A DNA stretch of 64,000 nucleotides, from the NCBI RefSeq assembly GCF_910596095.1, contig NC_056533.1, positions 37,050,662-37,114,661 on the forward strand. The letters are read 5' to 3'. Made by a program: the position numbers and the translations under genes. Positions 1 through 11,397 of this stretch are shown here, piece after piece (within the stretch, counting starts at the first letter, position 1; the number at the start of each line of letters is the position of its first letter). This stretch comes from Thunnus maccoyii. Lineage: Eukaryota; Chordata; Actinopteri; Scombriformes; Scombridae. Below the pieces are notes generated by a model. That model saw only the letters and a list, made by a program, of their open reading frames with translations, was not told the DNA's origin and ran no database searches.

Positions 1-329
1 AACTATTGTTTTTTTATTCATGTTTTGTTCATGTTTAATGTGTTAAAGTTTAAAATTCAATTTAAAAAAAAACATTACAAAGAGAAATCTGTCTTCAGCA
101 TTCAAGTTAAAGCTGGATTTAACTCCAGTTCTATGAGTACATGTGTGAACTGGTCCCAGTCGCTACTGGTGCAGCTATAAAATGGTGGATAAATGGTTTG
201 TTTTGTTTCAGAATGAATCAGAATTTGATCCATTCAGTCAGATAACATTTGGAAAATGTAGAAGAGCCGCACGATTAAATTATTTTATCCCTCAAGTTAG
301 GACTAAACAGGAAGTTAGCCGGCTCGGCC

Positions 330-814
330 CACAGATGTATCATAAGAGCTGGATACCTGACTGAACATGGCGCCCGTTCAGTCCTATAGGAACTGCTCTG
401 CTGTCGTATACGCCCCCCCAAAAAGTTTCTAGCTTCCAGGTTTGCTTCCTTGTTGTGCGGCCCACTGAATATGCGCAGTAGTGTTTCCCCCGCTGGCCCC
501 GCCCACAAGTTCCCGCTCGGCCCGTAGACTTTACATTGTGATGACGTCACGGATTTTAAAAATGTTTTCTCGGCTCGAGGAAAGTTTAACTAATATAAAA
601 CCTCCATGGATCAAGAGTTCATAATATAAAGAGTCATAATTGACCTTGTTTGCAGTTCGAGGCGTCCTGTCAACAGTTTTACAGGCGTCTCTTTTACAAC
701 GGCGGTCTACGGGGAAAATGTTTTTTGGGCTGCAGTACCACGAGTGACCACTGGGAAAACTTGGCTGCAAGGCTGAGCGGCGGCGCCGTATCCAGCTCTT
801 ATTATACATCCATG
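330..814. mobile_element. MITE, 8-bp TSD family A, copy 1 (hAT-like)
   Basis: A 485-bp non-coding element in a cars1 intron, bounded by imperfect inverted repeats: CAGATGTATCATAAGAGCTG at the left and the reverse of ATTATACATCCATG at the right. It is flanked by a perfect 8-bp duplication, gctcggcc, at 322-329 and 815-822. The interior resembles copies at 30296 and 49661. There is no transposase. The 8-bp duplication points to hAT or a related superfamily. Confidence 0.8.
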
Positions 815-1041
815 GCTCGGCCAGCGGAAGTCTTTGGGGTGTGCGCATGCTCTATTGGCACCCTTCAACTCTGGCAAACCAACCGTTGACGAAAAATGCA
901 TCGTTACCGGTGCGCCAGTGTGGGAACGTTGCCACAGACACTAGAAACTACAGGTTTAAATCCTACATAAAGGGTTTGAAAACATCTGACTGTGGCGACT
1001 CCTGGTGGTGGGATCACAGAAGACAACATGTATCATCGTAC

Positions 1042-4000
1042 CTTCTCCTTCCTGTAACGCTTTCTGATCTCCGACTGCCTCTGGCACCAGTTTGGCGTAC
1101 GAGTGCTGCGGACTGGCGTCAAACTTTGAGGTGTTAAAGTAAACAGAACCGTTTGATTCATACCTGAAAAACATCAGCAAACCATGAACACTGTTAACTG
1201 ACAATCCATGTGTAATAAAATATAAATATAATATTAATCACTGGCTGCTTTTTCTTACCCATAACCATTCGAGACAATCTTCTCCACAAAGTCCACAATC
1301 TCAGGCACGTATTCGCTGACTCGAGTGAGGACGTCAGGAGGAAGAACCTGGAGACCATAAAGATCAATATACATCAACAGAGAAGTAAAGAGAATTCAAA
1401 TCTACTTTAACACTGATCATCTTTACTTTTTGCTACATTATTATGGTTTAAATCTTTAAATTAGAGAGTCAGAGTCAGTTTATTATTAGTATATTATTCC
1501 TGTTCTTTCAGAATAAATGCTGTCGTAGTAGAATGATCATATGATGTGATGTTCATACTGTACAAGTGTGATGTTTAGGTGTCCGTATACTTTTGCCATA
1601 AAGTGTATGAGGCAGGAGAGCAAGAGATGAAGACTTCTGATGAAACACAGACTTGTGAAAACTGACAAGAGACATTTACGTGTCTGAACAGGAGCTTTGT
1701 AAATAGTAGGGATGTGCAGAGAGCTCAGTATTTGTATTTGTATTTGTTGAGGCAGCAAAGTTATTTGTATTTGTACTCGAATAAAAGTGGAAAGAGGCTT
1801 AAAAACCTGTTTTTGTTATTATTACGCTTATAATTTAGAAAATTAAAGATGAAAATTAAAGTGATGTCCAGATTAGAAAATTAAGAAATGTGCGTCATGT
1901 AGCAGGTGGATGTGACTCCCCTCACTGAGACCTGCTGATAGACATAACAGAGCAGAGGAGAGACACTGACATAGTGAATATAACTGACTTTTTTCTTCCC
2001 AAAAACAAATAATTTTTAAAATATTTGTATGAAACAAATATTCGTAAAAAACCCCCACTATTTATGCTTTGCTGAATAACGTATTTGTATCCGAGCACAC
2101 TCCTAGTAGCTAGTTTGTGTTTGTTCGACCTACGTTCAGAGCGTCCATGTCTTTGTGATATTCTCCCTCCCAGTATTTCGGGAGAATAGAGAAGATGGAG
2201 TTCTCTGTGACTTGACTTCCAAACTGTTTGTCCAACCAATCAGCCAACAAGTCCTTCGAATTCTCCAACAGCACCTTAGAAGAGAAAGATAATTAAAATT
2301 AAATCAATATCTTTATAATTAATAAACTTATGTATCAGCATTCATTGTATTGTTTATTTATTCATGCCATTACATTTATTTAATTGTTTACCAATTAAAA
2401 TCTATTTAATCTATGTAGGAAATATAAATCAGTGCATTAAAAAATAATGAAATAAGAAAAGATAAAATAAAAAGAGATAAATCATTTTTCATATTGTGGA
2501 TTTCACTGTTCATGCTGAAAACTTAGTTCTTCTGTTTATTACAAATTAAATGTAAATATTAAAGGCTTCATTTTCTAAGTAAAAAGCAGGTTTTCCTGCA
2601 AAGAGCTTCCTGTTGCATGAATTAAATATAAATTTAATATTTTGTTACATTGATCAACACCGTTATGTAGTGAGAGTTTATTAATTTACTATATTTTAAT
2701 TGGTCAGTTAGTTATTAGTTATTTATTGTCCCGCCCACCAGGACTTTATTTTTATTTATTTATTTAAATACTTTATTTTATTGTCATTGTGGCATTTCAT
2801 ACATTTTACTTATGTTATATATCTCATGTTATGATGACAATACATTTTTTTTAATGATATACATAAATCATGTGTGTGGGTGTGTCACCCAGTGATACAA
2901 TAAATTAAAATAATAAATAAATAAATCATGACAATTATACAGTACTGACTTTGATTATACAATGTTGTATTAATTCTGAATTCATAGAAAAACGTACACT
3001 GCAGTGATTAAACATGTCAAACAACATAATGTCTTACAAACAAACCTAAATATTAATACTTATAAATATTTACCATGTATGAAAATTCCCTAGAAACTCA
3101 TTTTAAATGTACAAACGATACAAAACCAACAATATAAGTTTAAAATTGGAAAAAATGAGAATTAAAAAGGATGACAAGTATTTCCCTACTTTCCAAAGAG
3201 CGGGAAGATTTACAGTGAACACCACGTCCTCTCGGTCTTACCTGAGCCAGAGGTTGAATCACTTCATCCGCTGCTTTGCTGGCTATCGCTGCCTGCAGGG
3301 GCTGCAGGGCGGCGGTGACGGCGGCGTCCAGCCTTTCCAGCATCTGCTTCTTGTCTGGATCTGTGGTCGAAGCCAAACTGACCTGAAAGGGCTGCAAACA
3401 GCAGAAAAACAACATATAGAAAACCTTCAGACAACCTGCTGTTTCTAAGCAGAGCTGCACAGTTTTAGGCTGATCTGATGCATGTTCACAGGCAGCATCT
3501 GACCAATCACAGCAGGTTAACTAGTCTCTGCTTCCCAAACAGCTGATCTGAGATACTGTACTGAAACGCAGCAGAGCAACGTTGTGGCTGCTGGAACGAG
3601 TTTTTACTTCACCTGCTGGTGTAATAATGTAACTGGACACTGCTGCTGCCTTATTATTATTATCATTAATAAACCCACTTTTGTTTTTCGAGACTAAATG
3701 GTTTTATGTGATTTTTTCACATTCAAAACAACATTTATTTACATGTTCAATATGTAAATAAGTGTAATATGGAAGAGAATGCAGTCTACAGTGTTGTAAT
3801 TGAGGTAAATCTCTCCCTCTCTCCTCTGCTCACAGCTCCAGTAGTTTATTATCACTGCGTGTTTGTACTCACTCCTCTGGCACTCAGGACATCCTGCAGT
3901 ATTTGAGCAGCTTGTGGCTTCTTCTCCTTGTACTGGTCCAGGAGATAGTTCTGCCGAGCTCGTTTAATGATCTGAACAGAAGAAAAACCAACATGAAGCA

Positions 4001-7000
4001 CAAACAGACAAATACGAATAATCAGCAACAGTGAACATGTTGCTGTTTACTAAAAAAAAAACTAATTACTGAGTCATTATCATAATTACTACTTAATATA
4101 AGTGGAGTTTTCTGCCATCTGATTCAGGGATTAGTTTCTAAGCAACCAGTGTTATTTGGATTATGACTGTAGTCTATATATGTCTGAGCCAATTAACCAA
4201 TTAAAACATCATATCCTGCATGTTTCATTCTATCACAGATGCCTGAATACTTTCAACAAGACGAACGGGTCCAGAAAATGATTGAAACTGTTTTCTGTAA
4301 TGATGATATTAAGGATGTGATGCATGTATTTCAGTTCTGATATCAAAAGATGGCAGCTTTATATTCTACTGCGCTCAGCATGTGTCCAAAAACATGTGTC
4401 CTCTTGTATTAAATAAATAATTTTTGACGTAAAGACTCTTGTGGTTTTTTATTTAATCGTATTATTTTATTTTATCTTGAGGAGACAAAGGCAAAAAGGC
4501 AAAAAGGAGATCAATCATTTCCAGAGAAAATGTTTTATATTGAGGCCAAATGTAGAAAATAATGTAATTAGTCAAATTTATAAGCTTTAGTTATAGATAA
4601 AACTCACTTTGTCGTCTATGTCTGTGATGTTCATGCAGTACAGGACGTCATACTTGAAGTAATCTCTCAGTATCCTTCGCAGGATATCAAAAGAGATGTA
4701 TGATCTGGAAAAAAAGAGGCAAATCATAAAACAATGTTGTAATTAAAAAGGTAGAAACCTCAGAATAATACAATATGAAGCTTTTTATCATCATCTTCTG
4801 TTTACCTGGCATGTCCCATGTGTGAAGCATCGTATACTGTTGGTCCACAGCAGTACCACGTTACTTTATTCCCTTTCTGGGGAACAAACAGCTCCTGAAA
4901 CATGAAGACAGATGATAATATAAGATAATGAGCTCATTAGAGAGTAAATCAAGCGTGTGATGCAGGTCTGGATTCATTGTTCTTTCAGTGTAAGTTGATG
5001 CTTCTCATTGATTCTTGTCAGCAAAGCTGCTATTCATCTCCGTCTCATTTGGCGACTAAACATCGAGGATCTTTTATAAAGAAGATGACTACAGAAGAAA
5101 GCCGACTCAAGATTTAATCTTTCATTTGAGGGTATTTCAATAATTTCTCATGAATAAAAACAAGGTTTCTGCAGCGTTCAACAAATAAAATCTATTTTAA
5201 GAGCTTTTTAATACCACATATAACACAATTTAATACTTTTTTCATGGTCATACCAGTCAAATATGATTAAAAACCAGCAGGGATCATAAAACCTACAATT
5301 ATTTATTAACTACATTAATTTATTGTTTGTCTGTACTTCCCAGCTGTGTATAACAATAATTCCTAGTGACATAACTAATTCATTAACTTGACCTGGACCC
5401 AGATAAGTGGCAGAACCCTGAAGGATGGATTATCTAGTTACAAAATAATCAATTCATTTAAGTTTTTGTTGAAAACTTGCCCACTGACAGTAACAGAAAC
5501 TCCACAAAAAATGTATTTGACAGCTTCCTGCAGCCTGATTCACTGTCTCACTTGTACTTTATAGATGTAAAAAGTCTCCCGACAGCCGCAAACACACAAA
5601 TAAAGTTTATAACCAGCAGGAAGGAGGAAATAATGAAGACCTTTGTACATGAAATAAATAAGTCAATAATTCTCAACACTTTAAGACCTGCAGATACCCT
5701 GGAAAAGACTCGCGGTTGTCTAAGATAAATAAATTTTATTATATAAGTCATATAAATCTTCAAAGGAACAGATGCAGAACACAACTTTTCATACTCTGAC
5801 GTTGAACATGTTTCCTGTCACTATCTCTGTGTTTTATCTTATAAGGAAGTGATAAACTTTATTTGTTCTTCATGCAGGGAATCATCATTGATAGTTTTAC
5901 ATAGTAAATCAAAGTCTATTAAAGGAAGAATATCTGATAAACAAGTGAGACAGTTTAATAATTAAACAGTCTAGATATGAAACAACCTTATTAAAAACGG
6001 GACAAATAAACATCCAGAGGATTTATTAACTTTTCAAGACAAGTTCGGATGATTAAAAAGGACACAAACACCGACGTGGAGCCGACGTCTTCCCGCCTAC
6101 CTTGGATCTGGTCAGACTGTTGTAGAGTCGCAGTTGGGGAACGTCTGTTCCTGCTGGTGGAGACCACGGAGGCTGAACCCGCTTTCCTTTCACTGAAGTC
6201 AAAGTTACAAACACAAACATTTAGAAAAAGAGAACGTTAAACTTCAATTGACATTAAATATTATATTTTATGTTCTTCTATCTGCTTCATAAAACACAAG
6301 AATTTAAAGCTGCTACGTGTCGGATTATTCAACACATAGAGGCTGTAAATTCAGTACATGTTTAATATATTAGTTTGACTTCAGCAAGTGAAGAAGCAGA
6401 AAAGTGCTGCTGACTGACTGTAATGTAATTAAAGCATTAAAACAAAGCTGATATGTGTGTGAATTAATGTCCCGTTGCATCAGTAACACATCATCTAGTG
6501 ATGCAACTGTTGTTTATTTTCATTATCAATGAATCTTTTGGTTTATAAAATGTCAGATCATAGTGAAAAATCACCTTTTTGTAATTTCCCAGAACTGGTT
6601 TTGTCAAACTAACAGTGTAAACCCTGAAGACAGCAGAGCTGCAACTAACCATTAATCTGACAAATATTTTCACAAGTCATCGTTTTGACTAAAAAATATC
6701 AGGAAATAGTTATAATTTCCCACAGTCCAAGCTGACGTCTTTATATGTTTTGTTTCATCAGATCAACAAACTAAAAGACAAAGAAAAGCATCAAATCCTC
6801 GTGTTTGAGAAGCAGAAAATCTGCTGCAGTTTTACTTAGAAACTAAAATGATGATTAAAATAGTTCTTCTGTTGATCAGCTATGTGCTGCACTGTTGAGT
6901 TCTGTAATGACAATCAATATGTGCAACGAGGGGAAACGTATCTGAACAGAGAATTCACCTGGTTGTTTATTAACAGTCTGTTTAAATGTTTAAATTTCAT

Positions 7001-9368
7001 TTTAATTTGGTTGTTTTTTATTTTCAGTTTGACTTAGTTGCATCTAGTTTGATCTGTTTCTAGTTGAATATTTTTCATTCATGTTTATATAAAGTTTAGT
7101 GATTCAACAGTTACAACCTGTTCAGATTAAACAGAAGAAAAGAGACAAACAGTAACTAATGTAGGAAAATATTAAAATACTTTATGTATTATATACTTTA
7201 GTTATTCATTTGTTTTAACCTGCATCTGAACCAGTCTGAATGTAAAACTTCAGAGGAAATCCTGACATGATCATGCAGAATAAAGAAGAAGAAAAAAGAA
7301 GAAAAGAAGAAGAAAAAGAAGAAGAAGAAGACTGTAGTGATGAATGTTTTCAAAGTTGTGAATTAAAATGTCGTAAACATGTCACTGAATAGGAGAAAAA
7401 TGAAATAATTTTAAAATTTCCTGATTAAATTACTACGATGTTACAGTTAGTTTAATGTTTATCATTATTCATATTTGCTACAAGCTGCAAAACCTACTTT
7501 CAGTCTGAAATGTGAGTAAATGAAGCTGCTGAACATGTTAACAGGAAACTGTTCATTTATTTTATCCTTCAGTCAGACACAAGTGACAAGAAGAAACTAA
7601 ACATGTTCAGTTCAGAAATATACAGACACACACACACAGAGCATGCACAAGCATCAGGGCTGAGTATCGTTTTATACCAGTACCAACACCAGTAACAGTA
7701 CCAGTACCAGTACCCTTAAACTGATACAGAAACCAACAGAACCTTTTTTTCCCCACTTCTTTCAATAACTCCATCAAAAACACCGCGCTCGACTTCACCG
7801 CTTCACAGCTGCTGCGCTCGTCGGCCAATCACACGTCGCATTAAATCAAAGAACGCTTGAGGTGATTGGCTGCGAGCAAAACCATACAGATAGTCATTTT
7901 TTTCTAAATCTGTGTACAAAAAGGACTTAATGCAGGTATGGTTTGACTGAAGAAGTTTCAATACTACTTGGTACTGGATTATTTCCATCTATACCTTAAA
8001 AAGGTTTGGAGCAGCGATACTCAGCCCAACAAACACCAACAAGAACAGCAAATAATACTGAAATGTTTTTACACACATGCAGTGAAACCTTGTGAGAAAT
8101 TACATCTAATTTCCAGCAAAACGTCTTTGTGTTCTTTATATTCTGTGAAGCCGTTCTGATCTCACGTCTTCTTTGGGCAGGTGTCTCTTTGAAGCAACAT
8201 GTGCGGTTTATAGCAGCTGCTGTCATATTGTTTGAACAGTGATAACGTAACTCTCCTCAGCAAACAGCTGAAGGCACCGCAGAGCTCTGCTGTGACTGAA
8301 ATCTAACACTGAATTCATTCAAATACCTGCAGAAGAGTTCATGCATGTGAGTGTTTGCAGAGAAGGGGGGGGGGGAGGGCGCCTTATAAAGACCTCAGAC
8401 TGCCTCGACTTCCAGGCTGGTAGATTTTTGGGAGCACGGACACGTCTAGCCTGTTCATGCCTTCGACTGTCTACTCACTGCTGCTGTCTGGGATGAGGTC
8501 CTGCTGCTGAAGGGCTGCTATGTGTCTGTACCAGCGCAGAGCGTGGACATGTTGCGGATCTGGGGGCCTGCGGAGGAGCTTAAAGGCTTTCTGGTCGGCC
8601 TGGGAGGGGCTGAACCCAGCCAGGTAGCTGCGTGAGGTTAGGTAGTCATTCAGGGCCGCTGCCAGCGCGGCTTCCTCACTTATCTGTAGCAAGAAGCCAT
8701 ACTCAAAGGCTGCAGAAACAATGAAACGCAAATAATTACCGACACTAACACTAACAACAGTTTATCCTGGACAGGTGGGAGAGATCAGTGACGACTGAGT
8801 CCAGCACACTTCCAACTCTAATTATGTAACAAAACATTAAGTTTAAACTGAGCAGTCGATGCCACACAAACTCCTCGTGTCCCAACTGAACACACATTTA
8901 TCTTTAATGCAACAGAATAGAGAAACTTGCTGCTCAGTGTCTCATTTTGATCTTCAGAGAGGAACAGATGGTTGGTGTGCCACAGACTCATGTAACACTG
9001 CGGGCAGGAGGGAGTGAAAGGAGAAGTGGTTTCATCTATTAACTACAGTACAGATGTTGCAACAAGTGTCTGTGAACAACAATAAAAGCAAACATCACAT
9101 CATTTTAGTGACGAGCGTAAGCTGACGAGGCAGAGTTAACACCGTCTCCACGGCGATGGATGTACGTGGATGTAAATGTCAGCCTGCAGATGCTCGTTGT
9201 GAGGTTAAGAGACGATATGATGGATGAAGAAATGACTCTGAATGTGACGTGAAAATACAAACACGGGTAAATAAAAACAACATGATGATTAATAAGTAAA
9301 TTAACAAATCAATCAGTTCAAGCCCCAAAATAAAAATTGTCTATCCATGTATAGACAGAGGAGATGCC

Positions 9369-9432
<64 letters not shown>

Positions 9433-10635
9433 AAGGACTAAGAATGAAACTGAAATGGTTTAACAATTTCCAACCACACCCATCCGATGTCAAAAAGAAA
9501 CTTAAATTTTTTTCTCCTTTCATGTATGTATGACCCATTTAAGACTAACAGAGAAACAAACTAACAGAGAAAGTGACACAAACACACAAAAAAAGCAGCA
9601 AGTAGAGATTTGCTCCAAAATATATTCATGAATGTGTCTCTTGAGTGTATATTATGTAGTGTACATGAATAAAACAGAAACAATATTCAACTAAAAACAG
9701 ATCAAAACTAGATGCAACTAAGCCAAACTGAAAATTAAAATGAAATGTCTATTTTAAAACATCCCACAAACAAATTACAGTCTCAATAAATGTTCTGAAA
9801 TTTCTCTGGAAACATCGGCTGTCAATCATGATGCAACATCACATCAGCCCAGATGTGAAGACAAACGTTATAACCTGTTCAAGCTGCAGGAGTTCAGCTC
9901 TAGTCATGTAAACAGAATAAAGTTTGGTGAAATATCGGATCATTTGAACATTTATTGAAATGAAACAATGAGAGAAGTTTAGAGGGAAAACTGGTTTCAT
10001 CTTCAACAATGCGTCGTATTTTAAAGAAGCTTTGTTATATTATCTATTGTGTCAAATCTGCATCTGAAAAGTAACTAAAGCTGTTAAATAAATGTAGCGG
10101 AGTAGAAAGTACAATATTTTCCCTCTGAAATGTAGTGGAGTGGAAGTATAAAGTAGTATTAAATGGAAATAATCAAGTTAAGTACAAATACCTCAAAATT
10201 ATACTTAAACACAGTACTTGAGTAAATGTAACGGTTACTTTCCTCCGTTGCTAAATAAAATGCTGTTTGCTTACATATATATGAAGATACTGAAGACATA
10301 TTGAAAAGTCTCATTTCAGTTCAGTCCAGAAGTTAATTGTGTGTCTTTACCGACACATTACGCTTCATTAAATATATATAATGTATCTATATATTAAATA
10401 GCCGGGTTTTAAAGGGGGTTTGACGTCTCACTGACTGCAGCTCAGCGGCTCGTCTGCAGGCTTTGGACCACAGATTCAGATATTAACGAGCTAACAAGGC
10501 TAATGTTAGCTTACAGGCTGTGACAGTTCATCAAAACACATTAAACAGTGCAGTTACCGCCATGAAACGAGCCTAAGATTTAAAGTGGAAAAAACAAACA
10601 TTATTCAATGTACCTTGCTCTCCTGAGGTCGACAT
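1042..10635 (-). CDS. cars1: Cysteinyl-tRNA synthetase, cytoplasmic (5' part, 10 coding exons)
   Basis: Class I aminoacyl-tRNA synthetase that attaches cysteine to tRNA(Cys) in the cytosol. Coding exons in transcription order: 10635-10614, 8709-8479, 6192-6101, 4894-4806, 4704-4608, 3971-3873, 3391-3242, 2274-2134, 1347-1259, 1163-1042. All have GT/AG borders and join in one frame, giving 377 codons. Residues 8-84 form a GST-C-like N-terminal module. Residues 130-144 read [15 protein letters not shown], where HMGHA is the class I HIGH signature and the Cys pair should include a zinc/cysteine-site ligand. Further matches are MNITDIDDK, the [12 protein letters not shown] block and NGSVYF. The KMSKS loop, anticodon domain and stop lie beyond base 1. 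The ATG at 10635 gives MSTSGEQ, resembling the human start. Introns between 2275 and 4805 are mostly AT-rich with nothing recognisable. Identity is very secure; exon edges are by eye. Confidence 0.95.
1558..1612. repeat. Tc1/mariner-like terminal fragment
   Basis: The text GTGTCCGTATACTTTTGCC resembles the terminal repeat of fish Tc1-like elements (gtgtccacatacttttggcc), which recurs near 14948. Only one end is visible, so this is a remnant. Confidence 0.45.
1707..2105. mobile_element. hAT-like MITE family B, copy 1
   Basis: A 399-bp element starting TAGGGATGTGCAGAGAG and ending GAGCACACTCCTA, a degenerate inverted pair. The flanks gtaaatag (1699-1706) and gtagctag (2106-2113) match at 6 of 8 positions, consistent with an old 8-bp duplication. 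An opposite-orientation relative lies at 56140-56561. It sits in the cars1 intron with its right flank about 20 bp from the exon 8 splice donor at 2134. Confidence 0.72.
4806..4894 (-). CDS. cars1: cars1 exon 4: catalytic HIGH motif
   Basis: The exon encodes residues 116-145 and contains [20 protein letters not shown] is the ATP-binding HIGH signature of class I synthetases, and the preceding Cys belongs to the conserved zinc-binding and cysteine-recognition site of this enzyme. Acceptor TTTCAG, donor CCAG|GTAAAC. Confidence 0.93.
6500..6880. repeat. Degraded hAT-type MITE ('gctgcaacta' family)
   Basis: This intronic stretch contains pieces typical of a common fish family seen better at 50407: gatgcaact, 'tataaaatgtcaga', 'gctgcaactaaccattaatc' and a 'gacgtcttTatatgttttgttt' block. 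The ends are not clear. Confidence 0.4.
7000..7110 (-). repeat. Inverted fragment of the 9.44/11.76 kb dispersed repeat
   Basis: The segment around 7010-7080 (ttggttgttttttattttc, gacttagttgcatctagttt) is the reverse complement of a block near 9705-9735 and 12020-12060 that carries actagatgcaactaag. It is a short fragment of the same dispersed family. Confidence 0.5.
7292..7331 (+). repeat. GAA-rich microsatellite
   Basis: Imperfect purine tract of GAA and AAG units in a cars1 intron. Confidence 0.8.
7657..8027. mobile_element. MITE with perfect 13-bp inverted repeats
   Basis: A 371-bp element in the cars1 intron between exons 2 and 3. It begins GGGCTGAGTATCG (7657-7669) and ends CGATACTCAGCCC (8015-8027), a perfect 13-bp inverted pair. 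Inside the ends are CAGTACC-rich tracts, partly mirrored by GGTACTGG near 7970. A clean target duplication is not evident, so the superfamily is uncertain, although hAT-like is plausible. There is no transposase. Confidence 0.7.
8365..8375 (+). repeat. Poly-G run
   Basis: Eleven consecutive G in a cars1 intron, error-prone in sequencing. Confidence 0.85.
8479..8709 (-). CDS. cars1: cars1 coding exon 2: GST-C-like N-terminal module, probably skippable
   Basis: This 231-nt exon encodes 77 residues (AFEYGFLLQ... to ...[11 protein letters not shown]) rich in helix formers, matching the optional N-terminal extension known from the longer mammalian CARS1 isoform. The acceptor is TTTCTGCAG and the donor is A|GTGAGT. 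Its length is a multiple of three and both flanking introns are phase 1, so skipping keeps the frame: exon 1 joined directly to exon 3 gives GTG AAA GGA AAG, close to the short human isoform. The module is thought to mediate contacts in translation-factor complexes (family knowledge). Confidence 0.85.
9369..9431 (+). repeat. (CA)n microsatellite
   Basis: About 30 uninterrupted CA units in cars1 intron 1. Confidence 0.97.
9440..9920 (+). repeat. Dispersed repeat, copy 1 (paired with 11760-12295)
   Basis: Matches 11760-12295 in the same orientation over several blocks: gcaagtagagat, actagatgcaactaag, caaattacagtctca, ctgtcaatcatgatg and acatcagcccagatgtgaag. The two copies flank the cars1/pex16 promoter, one in intron 1 of each gene. 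No coding capacity is seen. Confidence 0.75.
9921..10245 (+). repeat. Dispersed repeat shared with 28435-28800
   Basis: Carries 'gatcatttgaacatttattg', 'agaagtttagagggaaaa', 'tgtgtcaaatc', 'gtaactaaagctgt' and 'agtagaaagtacaatat'. The same blocks occur in the same order downstream at 28435-28800. Simple noncoding repeat in cars1 intron 1. Confidence 0.7.
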
Positions 10636-10924
10636 TGCCACTGGTGCTGCTGGATGGTTGGCTGCTGATGCAACAATAACGTGTCCGGAAGGAGAAACCG
10701 TGACATATATGCCAACAGTAGGAACCGGAACCAATGTGTTGGAGCCTGAGCGCAAAGGGGGACTTAAATAACTGTCGGGCTCATCCGCGCGGAAGTTTGT
10801 TTTTTGTTATGAAGAGCAGTTGAAAGAAGTTAGCTTTGCACCAAAACTCACTGACTTTTCTAAACAGCTGATGTATTCTTCAACCAGCGGCTGAATGAAG
10901 CGTGTGTATTAAGTTGAAGCGGAC
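10636..10924. promoter_or_regulatory. Probable bidirectional promoter, cars1 / pex16
   Basis: Only 289 bp separate the two divergent start codons. The interval is richer in GC and CpG than its surroundings. It contains three ETS-like cores (CCGGAAG 10685-10691, CCGGAA 10725-10730, GCGGAAG 10789-10795) and a CCAAT box at 10731-10735 abutting the second ETS core. There is no convincing TATA box. These features fit a housekeeping head-to-head promoter. Start sites are not visible from sequence alone. Confidence 0.75.
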
Positions 10925-11358
10925 ATGTCTCATATTAAAGAGTACACCGACAGACTGAAGCGTCTTTATGAGCGCTACACCGACTATGTGAGGAGAAACC
11001 CGGCGGCTACGGCTCAGCTGGAGAGCACCGTGCGGACCCTGTCCTACCTGATCGCAGGTGAGTGACACCTGAAGGGGTTTATTTTAGTAGCACTGATTTT
11101 TCATTCATAATAATATTAATATTAAATGGACCCACGCGCCCTCTCTTTGGCCTTACGATCCAACACCTTTTTTATTTTTTGCTTATTTGTGATTATTGGG
11201 TTCCCATCATCCGTCACTTCCCACTTTGGTTTCTCGGGTCTGTAGAAGTAATATCGGAATAAATGATCAGCCCCACCGGAAGCCATTTTTTCCTAGGATG
11301 TTGACGGAACGACTCCCCCCACCTACTCTGCCTCTGATTGGCTGGTGCTCGTCGCCGT

Positions 11359-11397
<39 letters not shown>

